Shown here: positions 45,401 through 52,842 of the stretch, piece after piece
Numbering within the stretch: the first letter of the stretch is position 1
Layout of the letters: every line of letters begins with the position of its first letter
From: DAOULY01 sp034414595
GTDB lineage: Bacteria; Chloroflexota; Dehalococcoidia; SZUA-161; JAUWZY01
Assembly: GCA_034414595.1 (NCBI GenBank)
Contig: DAOULY010000017.1
Coordinates: 101,216-165,215 of the forward strand
Reading direction: 5' to 3'
Length of the DNA: 64,000 nt
Made by a program: the position numbers and the translations under genes
Notes under the pieces: model-generated
Databases searched by the model: none
The model's input: the letters and a program-made list of their open reading frames with translations, nothing else
What the model was told of the DNA's origin: nothing

Positions 45401-45879
45401 CCCATGGTCACATGAGGGGCAATCATGGCAAGGGCGACATAGCAGAGCGCTCCCACGCCCATGGTGTTGGGCGAGCCAAACGGGAACAGGATATTGGATG
45501 CCGAAGATACCATCACCCCTTTGGGTTGGAACATATCACACAACGATAGCTCTTGAGCGCCGCGCCCGGTATAGATGGCTACCGCTTCTGGCCCGGATTC
45601 TTCCTTAATTCTGTTTAGATTGTCCACAATGGTATCATATGCTTCGTCCCAAGTAATGCGTTCAAATTCATAGTTCCCTTTGGAACCCACCCGCTTCATG
45701 GGATACTTAAGCCGGTGCTCAGAGTAGATGATCTCCGGAGCATGCTGGCCGCGCCTGCAGATCATCCCCAGGGGATGACTGGTGTCCTGTCTGATGTCCA
45801 CGAGTTTGCCGTCATCAAGACCTACTTCCACCCAGCAACCTGCGGGACAGACACCACAGATGCCTTTCTTCCACTCCAA
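42487..45879 (-). CDS. Fusion: molybdopterin oxidoreductase (DMSO-reductase family) + NifS-type cysteine desulfurase
   Basis: One uninterrupted frame of 1130 residues. Residues 1-715 are a complete Mo/W-bisPGD enzyme: a [4Fe-4S] motif at Cys8, Cys11, Cys15 and Cys41; 'FPFGSPNTMGVGALCYVALA' with Cys146 the likely metal ligand; 'VFVWGTNPAADSP' and 'DIVVIDPRRTETT' as pterin sites; and the C-terminal Molydop_binding barrel ('EINVEDAEERAVESGDLVEV'). After a 30-residue linker, residues 747-1130 are a full class V PLP desulfurase: 'YLDNNATTHMADAV', His844, PLP Lys946 in 'ISGHKFHAPKGIGAL' and the persulfide Cys1068 in 'CLSSGSACKSGSPEPTHVL'. There is no Tat signal, so it is cytoplasmic. Desulfurases sulfurate Mo cofactors for formate dehydrogenases, so self-sulfuration is an attractive inference. 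Substrate unknown. Confidence 0.9.
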   Translation of the reverse strand: MEWKKGICGVCPAGCWVEVGLDDGKLVDIRQDTSHPLGMICRRGQHAPEIIYSEHRLKYPMKRVGSKGNYEFERITWDEAYDTIVDNLNRIKEESGPEAVAIYTGRGAQELSLCDMFQPKGVMVSSASNILFPFGSPNTMGVGALCYVALAMIAPHVTMGRMQINMFSPIEDAEMVFVWGTNPAADSPPIDMLRLEAAAMRGADIVVIDPRRTETTVRSNAQWITIRPGTDGAFALSMIQVMIDEELYDEDFAENWCHGFEELKTYVQHFRPEVAEAITWVPADTIRDLARRVYKASGASLLMYTGLEYSNSGVQAIRAVFTLLALAGQLDMPGGIGLSMLNSNFPINRSCNQENPNIGLAVARETFPIYSNYRGESHAIGLVDSVLKQEPYRIRGLLIDGASLLTSWPQTSVWRETLANIEFLVCIDRQLTADAAYADIVLPATTMFEIDSYMTYGPVFRLREKLIEPVEEARNDYLIMAELAKRLGYGHLYPQTEEEMIRLALEGSGYTLEDVKASGGWVKLPTPMMEYKKWQKGGLRKDGKPGFDTPTGKFEIWSTILEEYGYEPLPKYTEPSEGPLASQKLTQKFPLVFNSGARPQTDFRSQHHGIEGLLRDNPEPIMEINVEDAEERAVESGDLVEVRTPRGAVPFRARVSSDIMKGAIECNMGGGTPVGPEAWQEWNVNELTDVTNYDQISGFPVYKALLCDVVKIEQGTEKTRLAANKQVAACDLNLVIPQIRTNKLDRLIYLDNNATTHMADAVREAMLPYIETAQGNPSAIHGMGREAQEAIERARRQVAKLINSQPRRIIFTSGGSEANNLAIKGIAFAQSGRGNHIVTTSIEHPAVLSTCKFMENLGYKVTYLEVDRNGWLAPGKLRKAITDDTILISIMMANNEVGTIMPIKELCAIAHERGILFHTDAVQAIGKIEVDVKDLGVDILSISGHKFHAPKGIGALYVRKGVALEPLIHGGKQESGLRAGTENVPGIVGLGKAAELATHALQDSERIKSLRDKLEVGIKELVPDAILNGHPEHRLPNTLNLTLPGLRGESLVLALDQLGICLSSGSACKSGSPEPTHVLMAMGRTEEEAHCAVRFSLSRSTTEEDIDETVTALAQVLEEMETMVRLIPCK

Positions 45880-46055
45880 TTGTAGCTCCTGGTTCCCGAT
45901 TTGATTCTGGCCGACTCGCTTGTTTATCTGCTGAAGATTTAAAAACCGTTGTGAAGTCGATGTTCAGCCTGTTTGACCAGTTGAACTACCGCCGCGAGTA
46001 CGCTGCTGAGATAGTATTACATAGTAACTGCCCGTAGGGCAAGTACTTAACCAAA

Positions 46056-46649
46056 TTATTCCTTTTTGACAAAGTGTACCGATGCATAACGGCATAGTCT
46101 TTGGTTCGCGGGCAATTTCCTGAGCTTGGCGACTTCGTCTTCGCCGATAACCGCTATCGTTCCGAATCTATCTTGTATGTCTTGTGCAAACGCGCAGTGG
46201 CCACATTCATAATTGCGGTCACACAGTCGATAAGAGACAGCACCGAGTTCCAGCCAATGATGTTCGCCAGGTTTGACTTCTGTCTCCCCGAGCGCTGCTC
46301 CGATCGACTTTTCTAAGTCAGCAACCTTGAAAGGCTTGGATAGATAGTCAAGAAGCCCTAGACTTCGGGCCTTCTCCAGTGTTTCCTCTGAAGGATAGGC
46401 GGTAATGATCAACCCTTTGGTCTCAGGTCTAAGCTCTTTGGCATGTTCGAAAACCTGCAAGCCATCGATGTCCGGTAGCCTTAGGTCAAGAACGATGACG
46501 CCATACTGTTCCTGCTTGATCCTCTCCAACGCCTCCTCCCCTGTCTCAACGCACTGAACATCGAATCCATCCTCTATAAGCCAGTCTCGCATACTTTCTC
46601 TCACAACGGTCTCATCTTCGACGAGCAGAATTCTCTTCTTTATCTCCAT
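46056..46649 (-). CDS. Response regulator with a C-terminal four-Cys domain
   Basis: A 197-residue protein. Residues 5-120 are a receiver domain with Asp11-type acidic pocket ('LLVEDETVVRES'), phospho-acceptor Asp55 in 'VIVLDLRLPDIDGL', Thr in 'LIITAYPSEE' and Lys106 in 'YLSKPFKVADL'. Instead of a DNA-binding domain it carries a 70-residue tail with Cys143, Cys149, Cys152 and Cys186 ('YRLCDRNYECGHCAFAQDI' and 'NQRLCRYA'), which looks like a metal or Fe-S site. It overlaps the histidine kinase gene by 10 bases and is certainly its partner. The output may be redox-gated protein interaction. Confidence 0.88.
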   Translation of the reverse strand: MEIKKRILLVEDETVVRESMRDWLIEDGFDVQCVETGEEALERIKQEQYGVIVLDLRLPDIDGLQVFEHAKELRPETKGLIITAYPSEETLEKARSLGLLDYLSKPFKVADLEKSIGAALGETEVKPGEHHWLELGAVSYRLCDRNYECGHCAFAQDIQDRFGTIAVIGEDEVAKLRKLPANQRLCRYASVHFVKKE

Positions 46650-47911
46650 TGTCTGCCTCCGTTTCTCTCGTTTTTAGGACACGCTGCTTCGCGCTCCTCT
46701 TCCTCCTCTTCTCGGTGTATCGGTAAGTATATGGTAAAAGTGCTGCCTTCGCCCTCCTTACTTTGGACTTCTATTCTGCCACGGTGGCGCTGTATGATTC
46801 CGTGAGATACCGCAAGCCCCAGGCCTACTCCTTTCACCTCCTGCTTAGTGGTGAAGAATGGGGTGAACAGCTTGCGCATGTTCTCTGGAGAAATACCACA
46901 TCCTGTGTCTTGAACCTCTATCTTGATCTGACCCTCATTAGCCGACGTGCGGAGGGTCAAGTTACCCCCTTTTGGCATAGCCTGAAAGGCGTTCACAATT
47001 AGATTGATGCAGACTTGCTGAAGCTGAGAAAAATCAGCCCTGATTAAGTGTAAGGTGGGGTCAAGCTCCTTTACTATCTGAATATGTTGTTTCTCGCCTG
47101 CATGAGTAGTGAGCACTAGGGCTTGGCTGATGACGTCATTAACGTTCACATCTCCGAATTTTGGCGGTGTCTGGCGTGCGAAATCCAGGAGGCTTTGTAC
47201 TAACTTGGTTGTACGAGTGAGTTCCGACTCCATTTTCGATAGGTAGTCAAGGGCATTCTCTTTAGAAAATTTGTCGTTGCTTATCCTCTTGGCAAGCAAT
47301 TGGTTATACAACAGAACTCCGCTCAGAGGATTGTTAATTTCGTGAGCAACAGATGCTGCCAGTTGACCGAGAGCGCCCAGCTTCTCAGCATGGATTAGCT
47401 GCTCTTGGCTTTCCTTCAAACGCTGATGTAGTTCGCTGAGCTCCTGGTAAGCTGCTCTAACCTCGGCACTATTATTTCTTTCCTTTTCAACCCGGTTGAG
47501 CTGTGTCGCTAATAGTAGACTGACGAGGGTGGCCGAAATGACAAAGAGAAGAGGTCTGAGTAGAGGGTCGGGGTATGGAGAGATTAGCAAAGCACGTGGC
47601 AACACCGCGCAGAAAAAGAGGAATGAAGTGACAAGGGCCCCGGGGACTCTAAAAATTAGAGCAGCATAGATTATAGGAACGAAGAAGAATATCCGCTGTA
47701 TGTCATGAACACCAGTCAAGAAGCTGGAGCTAACTGGCGCCATTGTAGCTAATGGAGTCTGGTCGATATAGTAAAGGAAGATGTCAAATGCCATTAGGGC
47801 CGTGATTATCCAGAAATGCGGACTTCTCGCGCCCCTGGCTGTTTGATTCCCAGGTGACCATTCTACCGCTTTAGCTGTTATTCTATGTGTCCAACCGCGC
47901 AAGGTAAGCAT
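46640..47911 (-). CDS. Membrane-bound sensor histidine kinase
   Basis: A 423-residue kinase. Four hydrophobic segments lie within residues 32-140 ('HFWIITALMAFDIFLYYI', 'RIFFFVPIIYAALIFRV', 'LVTSFLFFCAVLPRALLI', 'LLFVISATLVSLLLATQL'), then a coiled coil, HisKA with 'SVAHEINNPLSGVLLYNQ', and HATPase_c with 'INLIVNAFQAMPKGGNLTLR', 'DTGCGISPENMRKLF' and 'GVGLGLAVSHGIIQRH'. There is no large external sensor, so the membrane domain itself or the quinone pool is probably sensed. The chosen ATG lacks a good ribosome site. Confidence 0.9.
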   Translation of the reverse strand: MLTLRGWTHRITAKAVEWSPGNQTARGARSPHFWIITALMAFDIFLYYIDQTPLATMAPVSSSFLTGVHDIQRIFFFVPIIYAALIFRVPGALVTSFLFFCAVLPRALLISPYPDPLLRPLLFVISATLVSLLLATQLNRVEKERNNSAEVRAAYQELSELHQRLKESQEQLIHAEKLGALGQLAASVAHEINNPLSGVLLYNQLLAKRISNDKFSKENALDYLSKMESELTRTTKLVQSLLDFARQTPPKFGDVNVNDVISQALVLTTHAGEKQHIQIVKELDPTLHLIRADFSQLQQVCINLIVNAFQAMPKGGNLTLRTSANEGQIKIEVQDTGCGISPENMRKLFTPFFTTKQEVKGVGLGLAVSHGIIQRHRGRIEVQSKEGEGSTFTIYLPIHREEEEEEREAACPKNERNGGRQWR

Positions 47912-47940
47912 CTAGAATTACCTGCTAGATTTGCTGTCGG

Positions 47941-48007
47941 GATAAAAGTTCGAGCGCCCCCAGCTGCGAATTCTTTAGTCTCATTGTGTGTCGGGGGCGC
48001 TTCGAAC
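47941..48007 (-). terminator. Long inverted repeat with T-run after the small membrane protein gene
   Basis: GTTCGAGCGCCCCC (47948-47961) pairs with GGGGGCGCTTCGAAC (47993-48007) with one bulged base, around a 31-base loop. On the minus strand the stem is followed by TTTTATC, giving a plausible intrinsic terminator for the gene at 48029. The wide loop is atypical, and it may instead be a dispersed repeat. Confidence 0.45.
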
Positions 48008-48028
48008 CGTCCACGGTGCTCCCTGCGG

Positions 48029-48214
48029 TCATTTCACCCCTACAACCACTGTCTCAACCTCAGCTATCTTCGTCTCAGCCCCTTGGGCCTTGGCTTGGCA
48101 AGCCCTTCGCAGGCGCGTTGCCAGAACCACGCCGCCGACTATGGCGAAGCCGATGACAGCAGGGATGCCGATGTAGATGCCGAGCACCATTAGAATTGCC
48201 AAAGTGGTTTCCAT
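48029..48214 (-). CDS. Small membrane protein of unknown function
   Basis: A 61-residue protein with a very strong ribosome site (GGAAGGAGGTGA, spacing 5) that makes it a convincing gene. Residues 5-33 are hydrophobic ('LAILMVLGIYIGIPAVIGFA' and onward), followed by a basic stretch 'TRLRRACQAKAQ' and a short soluble tail ending 'ETVVVGVK'. I do not recognise the family. It lies upstream of the kinase-regulator pair on the same strand, separated from it by a hairpin, and could be either independent or a regulated small accessory protein. Confidence 0.7.
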   Translation of the reverse strand: METTLAILMVLGIYIGIPAVIGFAIVGGVVLATRLRRACQAKAQGAETKIAEVETVVVGVK

Positions 48215-48688
48215 CGTTCACCTCCTTCCTTTGTACTCAGTCCCAGCCGTCTTTCTCATCTCTTCTTTCCAATCATAGCCTAACACTTACAGTTCCCAGG
48301 CCGCATCGGCTGGCTGGCTTATTGTCAGGCGGAGAAAAGACCTAAGCGGCTTGGCCAGCCTCTAAGTATTCTAGCTAAAGGGCTTGTAATGGCTTGGGGT
48401 TGTGGGATACGTGATCTCTGAATCGGTTTCAGACAGCCCTTGGGCGTTTTCTGACCAATTCTAGCCCTGGAATAGCGAAGTCACGATAGCCAGTATTCCT
48501 CAATGCTTGGGGGACTTGACACATGTTTGGGGAACTTGACCTCAGCAAAATGGTCGGATATTATGGGACCAGACCACAAGTCGTGCCCTATGTGCAAATT
48601 CTTTTCCGTGCTAAAGCAGCCAGATGGCATTTCCTCAAATTGCCACTCACTTTATTCTTAACAAGAGGTTAAAGGAGGTGAAAGGGAG
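48215..48688 (+). other. Divergent intergenic region
   Basis: 474 bp between the small membrane protein gene and gerW. Apart from the promoter at 48536 and near-repeats GGGGACTTGACACATG / GGGGAACTTGACCTCA (48509-48545), nothing coding is supported. Confidence 0.5.
48536..48564 (+). promoter_or_regulatory. Promoter of the gerW operon
   Basis: TTGACC (48536-48541) and TATTAT (48559-48564) with 17-base spacing, near consensus. A transcript from here would have a leader of about 115 bases before gerW. Confidence 0.65.
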
Positions 48689-49063
48689 ATGGATGAGGTA
48701 CAGAATCTGGTTAAGACATGCGTGCAGGAGATTGAGAGGCTGCTCACCACCAAGACGGTTATCGGTGAGCCAATGGTGGTGGAAGGTAACACGCTCATTC
48801 CCCTCATCAGTATTGGCTTCGGTTTCGGGGCTGGTGGTGGCAGCGGCAAGGGGCAGAAGGAAAGAGGAGAGGGCACTGGAGCCGGCACCGGGGGTGGTGG
48901 CGGTGTTAAGCCTGTTGCTGTCATAGTGGTCAACAAAGAGGGCGTAAAGATCGAGCCTATCAAGGGGGCTGTAGCTTCTATGGCGGATAGGGTTGCTGAC
49001 GTCGTAACCAAAGTGATGGAAAAGCGAGGAGAAACGCAGCAAAAAGAGAAGAAGGAAGAATAG
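48689..49063 (+). CDS. gerW: GerW (YtfJ) family protein
   Basis: A 124-residue protein. 'VIGEPMVVEGNTLIPLISIG' followed by a Gly-rich loop 'FGFGAGGGSG' and 'VKPVAVIVVNKEGVKIEPIK' are the GerW family hallmarks. In Bacillus the protein localises to the spore and helps germination, but the family is widespread in non-sporulating Chloroflexota and archaea, so sporulation should not be inferred. AAAGGAGGTGA precedes the start. It is followed 6 bases later by a DUF2953 gene, the same partnership as in Firmicutes, where the two are neighbours. Confidence 0.9.
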   Translation: MDEVQNLVKTCVQEIERLLTTKTVIGEPMVVEGNTLIPLISIGFGFGAGGGSGKGQKERGEGTGAGTGGGGGVKPVAVIVVNKEGVKIEPIKGAVASMADRVADVVTKVMEKRGETQQKEKKEE

Positions 49064-49069
49064 AAGAGC

Positions 49070-49669
49070 GTGCTTGCCCTTTACATCATAGCTGGCATTA
49101 TCTTCCTTGTCATTCTCACGCTTTCTGTCCCTGTCGAGCTGGTCTTTGACGTTAAGACCCCTGTGAGAGGCAAATCGAGGATAAGAGTGGGGTGGCTCTT
49201 TGGACTGCTTTGGAAGGAAATAAGGCCAAGCAGGAAGAAGCCGGAAGGGAAAAGAAAGCGGGGTGTGCAGTTCCTTATTTCGCTACTAAGCAAGGGGCTA
49301 TTAGGGAAGATTTCCAAACTGGTCAGACAAATCCTAAGCCGTATTAGGATCAGGCAACTCGATGCCGATCTCAGAGTGGGCTTGGATGACCCAGTCGATA
49401 CCGGCATACTGTATGCCATTATGTGGCCAGCCATTGTTTCGCTCAACTCGTCCGGGCCGGTTCAAGTGAGAATGGAGCCTTCTTTTGTTGAGTCTGCCCT
49501 GGAGGTAAGCATGCGGGGCAGGATAAGATTGTTTCCTATACAGATGGTTGGGCCTCTTCTTTGTTTTGTCTTTTCGCTAGCTAGCTTGCGAGCAGCAAGG
49601 TCGGTGGTGGTGTCACGTTGGAAAAAGAAGAAATCGGAGTCGGACAGCATATCACAGTCGGGGACATAA
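49070..49669 (+). CDS. DUF2953 membrane protein
   Basis: A 199-residue protein starting at GTG. The first 20 residues form a membrane helix ('YIIAGIIFLVILTLSVPVEL'), followed by 'IRVGWLFGLLWKEI', a basic linker, and 'ADLRVGLDDPVDTGILYAIM', the DUF2953 signature; 'LFPIQMVGPLLCFVFSLASL' near the end is a second hydrophobic helix. Function is unknown, but it usually pairs with gerW/ytfJ, as it does here. Confidence 0.82.
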   Translation: MLALYIIAGIIFLVILTLSVPVELVFDVKTPVRGKSRIRVGWLFGLLWKEIRPSRKKPEGKRKRGVQFLISLLSKGLLGKISKLVRQILSRIRIRQLDADLRVGLDDPVDTGILYAIMWPAIVSLNSSGPVQVRMEPSFVESALEVSMRGRIRLFPIQMVGPLLCFVFSLASLRAARSVVVSRWKKKKSESDSISQSGT

Positions 49670-49863
49670 TGCTGCTCCCAGTAATAAAAACCTCTGTGCG
49701 CTGCCTAAATGTCAGTGGTGGCATTGTGTGTTCTGGTGCAAAGGGTCCGGTTGGCATTGTGGTTGTCTCTCCGAAGCACAAGCGCGCTATAAACGTCAAC
49801 GGAGAAGAGGTTCCTGTTGACCAATATATGAAAATGGTTCCAGCACTCAAAGAACTACTGTAG
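49618..49863 (+). CDS. Conserved-looking small protein after DUF2953
   Basis: An 81-residue protein with a possible TTG start, overlapping the DUF2953 gene by 52 bases. 'GVGQHITVGDIMLLPVIKTS' and 'GPVGIVVVSPKHKRAINVNG' give alternating strands that resemble a small beta-sandwich, distantly like the GerW domain itself. The long overlap and lack of a good ribosome site make the start uncertain, but the frame is clean and continues the operon. No function can be assigned. Confidence 0.5.
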   Translation: MEKEEIGVGQHITVGDIMLLPVIKTSVRCLNVSGGIVCSGAKGPVGIVVVSPKHKRAINVNGEEVPVDQYMKMVPALKELL

Positions 49864-50023
49864 GTGCATCTTAGGAGAGCAGACGACATACATACTGTTG
49901 CTACTGCTTTCCTAACACCCTGAAAGATACCGCTCTCATCAAGCTTTCCAATCTGGCTATTGGCCTTGGAATAGATTTAGTACTGTACTTGCTTGGCTGG
50001 TGAGGGGCGAGGGCAACAGAAGG

Positions 50024-51109
50024 CTAAGCTAAGGAGTCTAAGACTATCTGGGTTATATAGGCCACTGACTTGTTCGAGCTTGCCTTCTTGGCAGTTTGGG
50101 TTATGTTGAACAGGCAAAAAGCGCAGGAGGTTACTAAGGTACTCGTCTCAGTTTCCGCTAGAATCTCGGCTGCCATTTTCTGGGAAAGCTCCCGATAGAC
50201 AGACCGCACTGCGGCGCCAGCGCCGCAGCAAGGGGCATTCTCCTTGTTCTGTGCCATTTCCCTAAACGTGATACCATATTGCCTTAGAACCTGCCGTGGC
50301 TGGTTGTAGATTCCCTCCATTCTTCCCAGACGGCACGGGTCATGATAGGTTACCTCTGGATATTTCTGCGCCTTTTTCTCGACATCTGGCAATAGCTCAG
50401 CCAGCAGCTCGGTTATATGTAGCACTTCAAAGTTCTCTGTACCCAATAACTCAGGATAGTATCTCTTAAAGCAGCGGTAGCAACCAGCGCAAGGGACCAC
50501 AATCCTCTTTATGCCCAGTTTTTGGAACCACTCTGCATTGCTTGCGAACCACTCCCGGGCGAGATCCATCATGCCTACCTCGTAGAAGAAGATGCCACAG
50601 CATCCTTCATCTTCCAGCATCATGAAGTCCACTCCGAGCTTGTTGAGCACCAAGTAGGAAGAGCGGGCACAATCCTGAACCAGGTAGGAGGGCAAACACC
50701 CGACATAAAATAGGGTATCCGATTCCCTTGTGGGGAATTCTTCGGGCAGCCATTCCCACCTCTTTTGGGGATCACCGTCAACGGCGTTGCCCAGCTTCCG
50801 GATCCCTTCGAGAACGCGCTGATGTCTCTCTAAAGGTCCGAGGCCCCTGCTCGCCAGCTCTATTCTGGATTTTGTCATCAGCGTAGGGATGTCGATCTGG
50901 TAGGGGCACGCCAGGACGCAGGAACCACAACGAGTACAGCTATAGACGGACTCTTTTACTTCTGGAGTGACCTCCCCGCTCTGAAATATTGCGGTTGCGG
51001 CTTTGATCCTCGACACCGGAGATAAGAGCTCATTTTGAGTCACTTTGTAGGTAGGGCACGAATCGAGGCAAATTTCGCATTCATCGCAGGCATTTAGTTG
51101 TTCCAACAT
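50024..51109 (-). CDS. Heterodisulfide reductase/GlpC-like Fe-S protein with two CCG domains
   Basis: A 361-residue protein. Two [4Fe-4S] motifs near the start ('CDECEICLDSCPTYKV' and 'CTRCGSCVLACPYQID') are followed by two CCG domains: 'GCLPSYLVQDCARSSY' with 'DEGCCGIFFYEVG' and 'VPCAGCYRCFKRYY', then 'YHDPCRLGRMEGI', 'APCCGAGAAVRSV' and 'VTSCAFCLFNITQ'. This is the HdrD/GlpC/LutA layout for electron transfer to a disulfide or quinone. ATG at 51109 has AGGAGGGCGG before it; the longer frame to 51148 is not used. It is the last gene of the Cys-rich run; no FAD partner (GlpD/LutB) is adjacent. Confidence 0.9.
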   Translation of the reverse strand: MLEQLNACDECEICLDSCPTYKVTQNELLSPVSRIKAATAIFQSGEVTPEVKESVYSCTRCGSCVLACPYQIDIPTLMTKSRIELASRGLGPLERHQRVLEGIRKLGNAVDGDPQKRWEWLPEEFPTRESDTLFYVGCLPSYLVQDCARSSYLVLNKLGVDFMMLEDEGCCGIFFYEVGMMDLAREWFASNAEWFQKLGIKRIVVPCAGCYRCFKRYYPELLGTENFEVLHITELLAELLPDVEKKAQKYPEVTYHDPCRLGRMEGIYNQPRQVLRQYGITFREMAQNKENAPCCGAGAAVRSVYRELSQKMAAEILAETETSTLVTSCAFCLFNITQTAKKASSNKSVAYITQIVLDSLA

Positions 51110-51117
51110 CCGCCCTC

Positions 51118-51759
51118 CTATAGCTCGATCTCTTTTCCTGTGCCACACTCAATGCACTTGTCAGGCCACATGGCCTTTATCCTATCTTTATACTGGGTGC
51201 AGTGGCATGGGCATATGAAGTCCAATCCCGTCAGTAACTGGAACTCACGGAATCCATGGAGCCCACCGACGACGCCAAATACTTGGCCGAACTCTGACGC
51301 CTTATTAAGTATTAGCTTGAGCCCGGGGTGTGAGCAGCCCACAATCACAATCAGACCCTTTTCTGTGTTGATGATCAGGGATTGCTCCATATTGCGTAGC
51401 TCTCCGGTGGTGGAGATGTCACGGTCTATCTGAGAAGCATCGCGTACAAAAGTCGCCCTGCTCGATGGTATTTCCAGTGAACAAGTGCTGGGAAGGAATA
51501 CCTTTGCCTTTTTATTTAGAGCGAGTATCTTGTCCAGCCCGCTTGTATGGTCGTAGTGGCAATGTGAAATTACTATGAGGTCGATGGCAGAGGGATCCAG
51601 ACCCAGCACCGCCATATTATGGAGCAATATATAGCCATCGGCACCGGTATCGAACAGAAGCTTGGTGCCGTTTCCCATATCGATATGGCAGGAGAAGCCC
51701 CAATCTGACAACAGCTCTCTCTGACGGGTTTCGTTATCATAGCAGATGGTGATTTTCAC
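51118..51759 (-). CDS. Metallo-beta-lactamase fold hydrolase
   Basis: A 213-residue MBL protein. 'VISHCHYDHTSGLDKILAL' is the H-x-H-x-D-H metal motif, with 'IVGCSHPGLKLILNKASEF' the later His and 'GGLHGF' near the end. It resembles the dihydropterin-type (COG1237) MBL proteins common in methanogens and anaerobes, which bind a phosphorylated pterin. The C-terminus has 'ICPCHCTQYKDRI' and 'DKCIECGTGKEIEL', extra Cys residues that may bind another metal. It lies 4 bases after the next upstream gene. Confidence 0.88.
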   Translation of the reverse strand: MKITICYDNETRQRELLSDWGFSCHIDMGNGTKLLFDTGADGYILLHNMAVLGLDPSAIDLIVISHCHYDHTSGLDKILALNKKAKVFLPSTCSLEIPSSRATFVRDASQIDRDISTTGELRNMEQSLIINTEKGLIVIVGCSHPGLKLILNKASEFGQVFGVVGGLHGFREFQLLTGLDFICPCHCTQYKDRIKAMWPDKCIECGTGKEIEL

Positions 51760-51763
51760 TATC

Positions 51764-52129
51764 TCAGCCTTTTCTTTGATCGGCGAGTGCCTTAACTCGC
51801 CTCCTCAGGGCGTCCATACGCTGAGCAAGCTCATTCTGCCTCTGCCGTAGTGACTGCAGTCGCTGTTCCCTGTTCACAGGAATACTCACCCCGTAGTGCT
51901 GTGTCCAGGGTACATGAGCTGCCTTCTGTGGCATTATTGGCATTTTGTCGCCGATGATGTTGCCGATTCTTCGCCACACCACGGGCCCGCCAATGCAAAT
52001 GTTCAGTGATGCTCTTCCCTCTGTCACTGCCTTGGCATAATTGCCACAATTGCCAAAGCCGCATAGACCACAATTGAGTCTGGGCAGAGCCTTGACAATT
52101 TCTCTGATTTTCTGCACTTGGTTTGACAT
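51764..52129 (-). CDS. RnfB/CO-dehydrogenase-type four-Cys Fe-S protein
   Basis: A 121-residue protein. Residues 15-48 hold the 'LNCGLCGFGNCGNYAKAVTE' motif with the fourth Cys in 'NICIGGP', the four-cysteine [4Fe-4S] motif of RnfB and acetyl-CoA synthase subunits. The rest is a loop with 'MPQKAAHVPWTQHYG' and a C-terminal coiled coil ('RLQSLRQRQNELAQRMDALR'), probably for binding a partner. The stop and start overlap by one base with the methyltransferase gene. Confidence 0.82.
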   Translation of the reverse strand: MSNQVQKIREIVKALPRLNCGLCGFGNCGNYAKAVTEGRASLNICIGGPVVWRRIGNIIGDKMPIMPQKAAHVPWTQHYGVSIPVNREQRLQSLRQRQNELAQRMDALRRRVKALADQRKG

Positions 52130-52842
52130 TATCTGCTTTCCTCTACCTCGGCGTGAACTCTTCCTGCCACGATTACCAAGAAGCCGGCATCACAGGAGAT
52201 GCCCTTTAGCGGTAACTCTATGCTCTTCACCTCACCGGGTTTCTGGAAAAGCGTGGACCAGACTTCTTGGATGGCGAAGTCCGCCTGTCCCAAAAACGCC
52301 CTGGTCTCATCGAAGCTATAGAAGTTGGCATGTTTATAGAAGCGGTGTCCCTCTCTCTTCTTGGCCTCATATAGCTGCCCCCAGGGGCTTTCTCTCAATA
52401 CCAGTCCCAGGACTACCTTCCCATCTCGTTTGATCAGGCGTCGGCACTCCCTCAGAATAGAAACAGGAGAATCGATAAAACAGAGAGTAGCGATGAGAAA
52501 TACTGCGCCGAATACATTGTCTTGAAACGGAACTTGCTCTCCTTTGCTGAGCAGAACCTCTATTCCTCGCCTCCTGGCCAGCTCCAGGAGTTTGATTGAA
52601 GGGTCTAAACCTATCTCCACTCCCAGATTTTGGGCAAAGCGACCGCTACCCACTCCCACTTCAAGCCAGGGTCTCGGCAGTGGACTCGAGATGGAGCGGA
52701 AGGCTTGAATCTCGGTAGCGAAGATCGTTTTTTCCGATTCATCAAACCAGGCATCATACTCGGAGGCGAGTCGGTCGAAGACAGCTTCAGTGCCCTCGGT
52801 AGGCTTTGCGCCAGGGTTCCCTTGTGCAAGTGAGATAATCAT
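52129..52842 (-). CDS. Class I SAM-dependent methyltransferase (Methyltransf_11)
   Basis: About 237 residues. 'WLEVGVGSGRFAQNLGVEIG' is SAM motif I, then 'LDPSIKLLELARRRGIEVLL', 'FGAVFLIATLCFIDSPVSIL' and 'KVVLGLVLRESPWGQLYEAK'. The first in-frame ATG without conflict is 52842, which overlaps the IscU gene by 56 bases; a longer frame starts at 52926 with an unlikely Cys-rich leader. Similar methyltransferases accompany IscU/Mrp genes in other anaerobes. Target unknown. Confidence 0.82.
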   Translation of the reverse strand: MIISLAQGNPGAKPTEGTEAVFDRLASEYDAWFDESEKTIFATEIQAFRSISSPLPRPWLEVGVGSGRFAQNLGVEIGLDPSIKLLELARRRGIEVLLSKGEQVPFQDNVFGAVFLIATLCFIDSPVSILRECRRLIKRDGKVVLGLVLRESPWGQLYEAKKREGHRFYKHANFYSFDETRAFLGQADFAIQEVWSTLFQKPGEVKSIELPLKGISCDAGFLVIVAGRVHAEVEESR

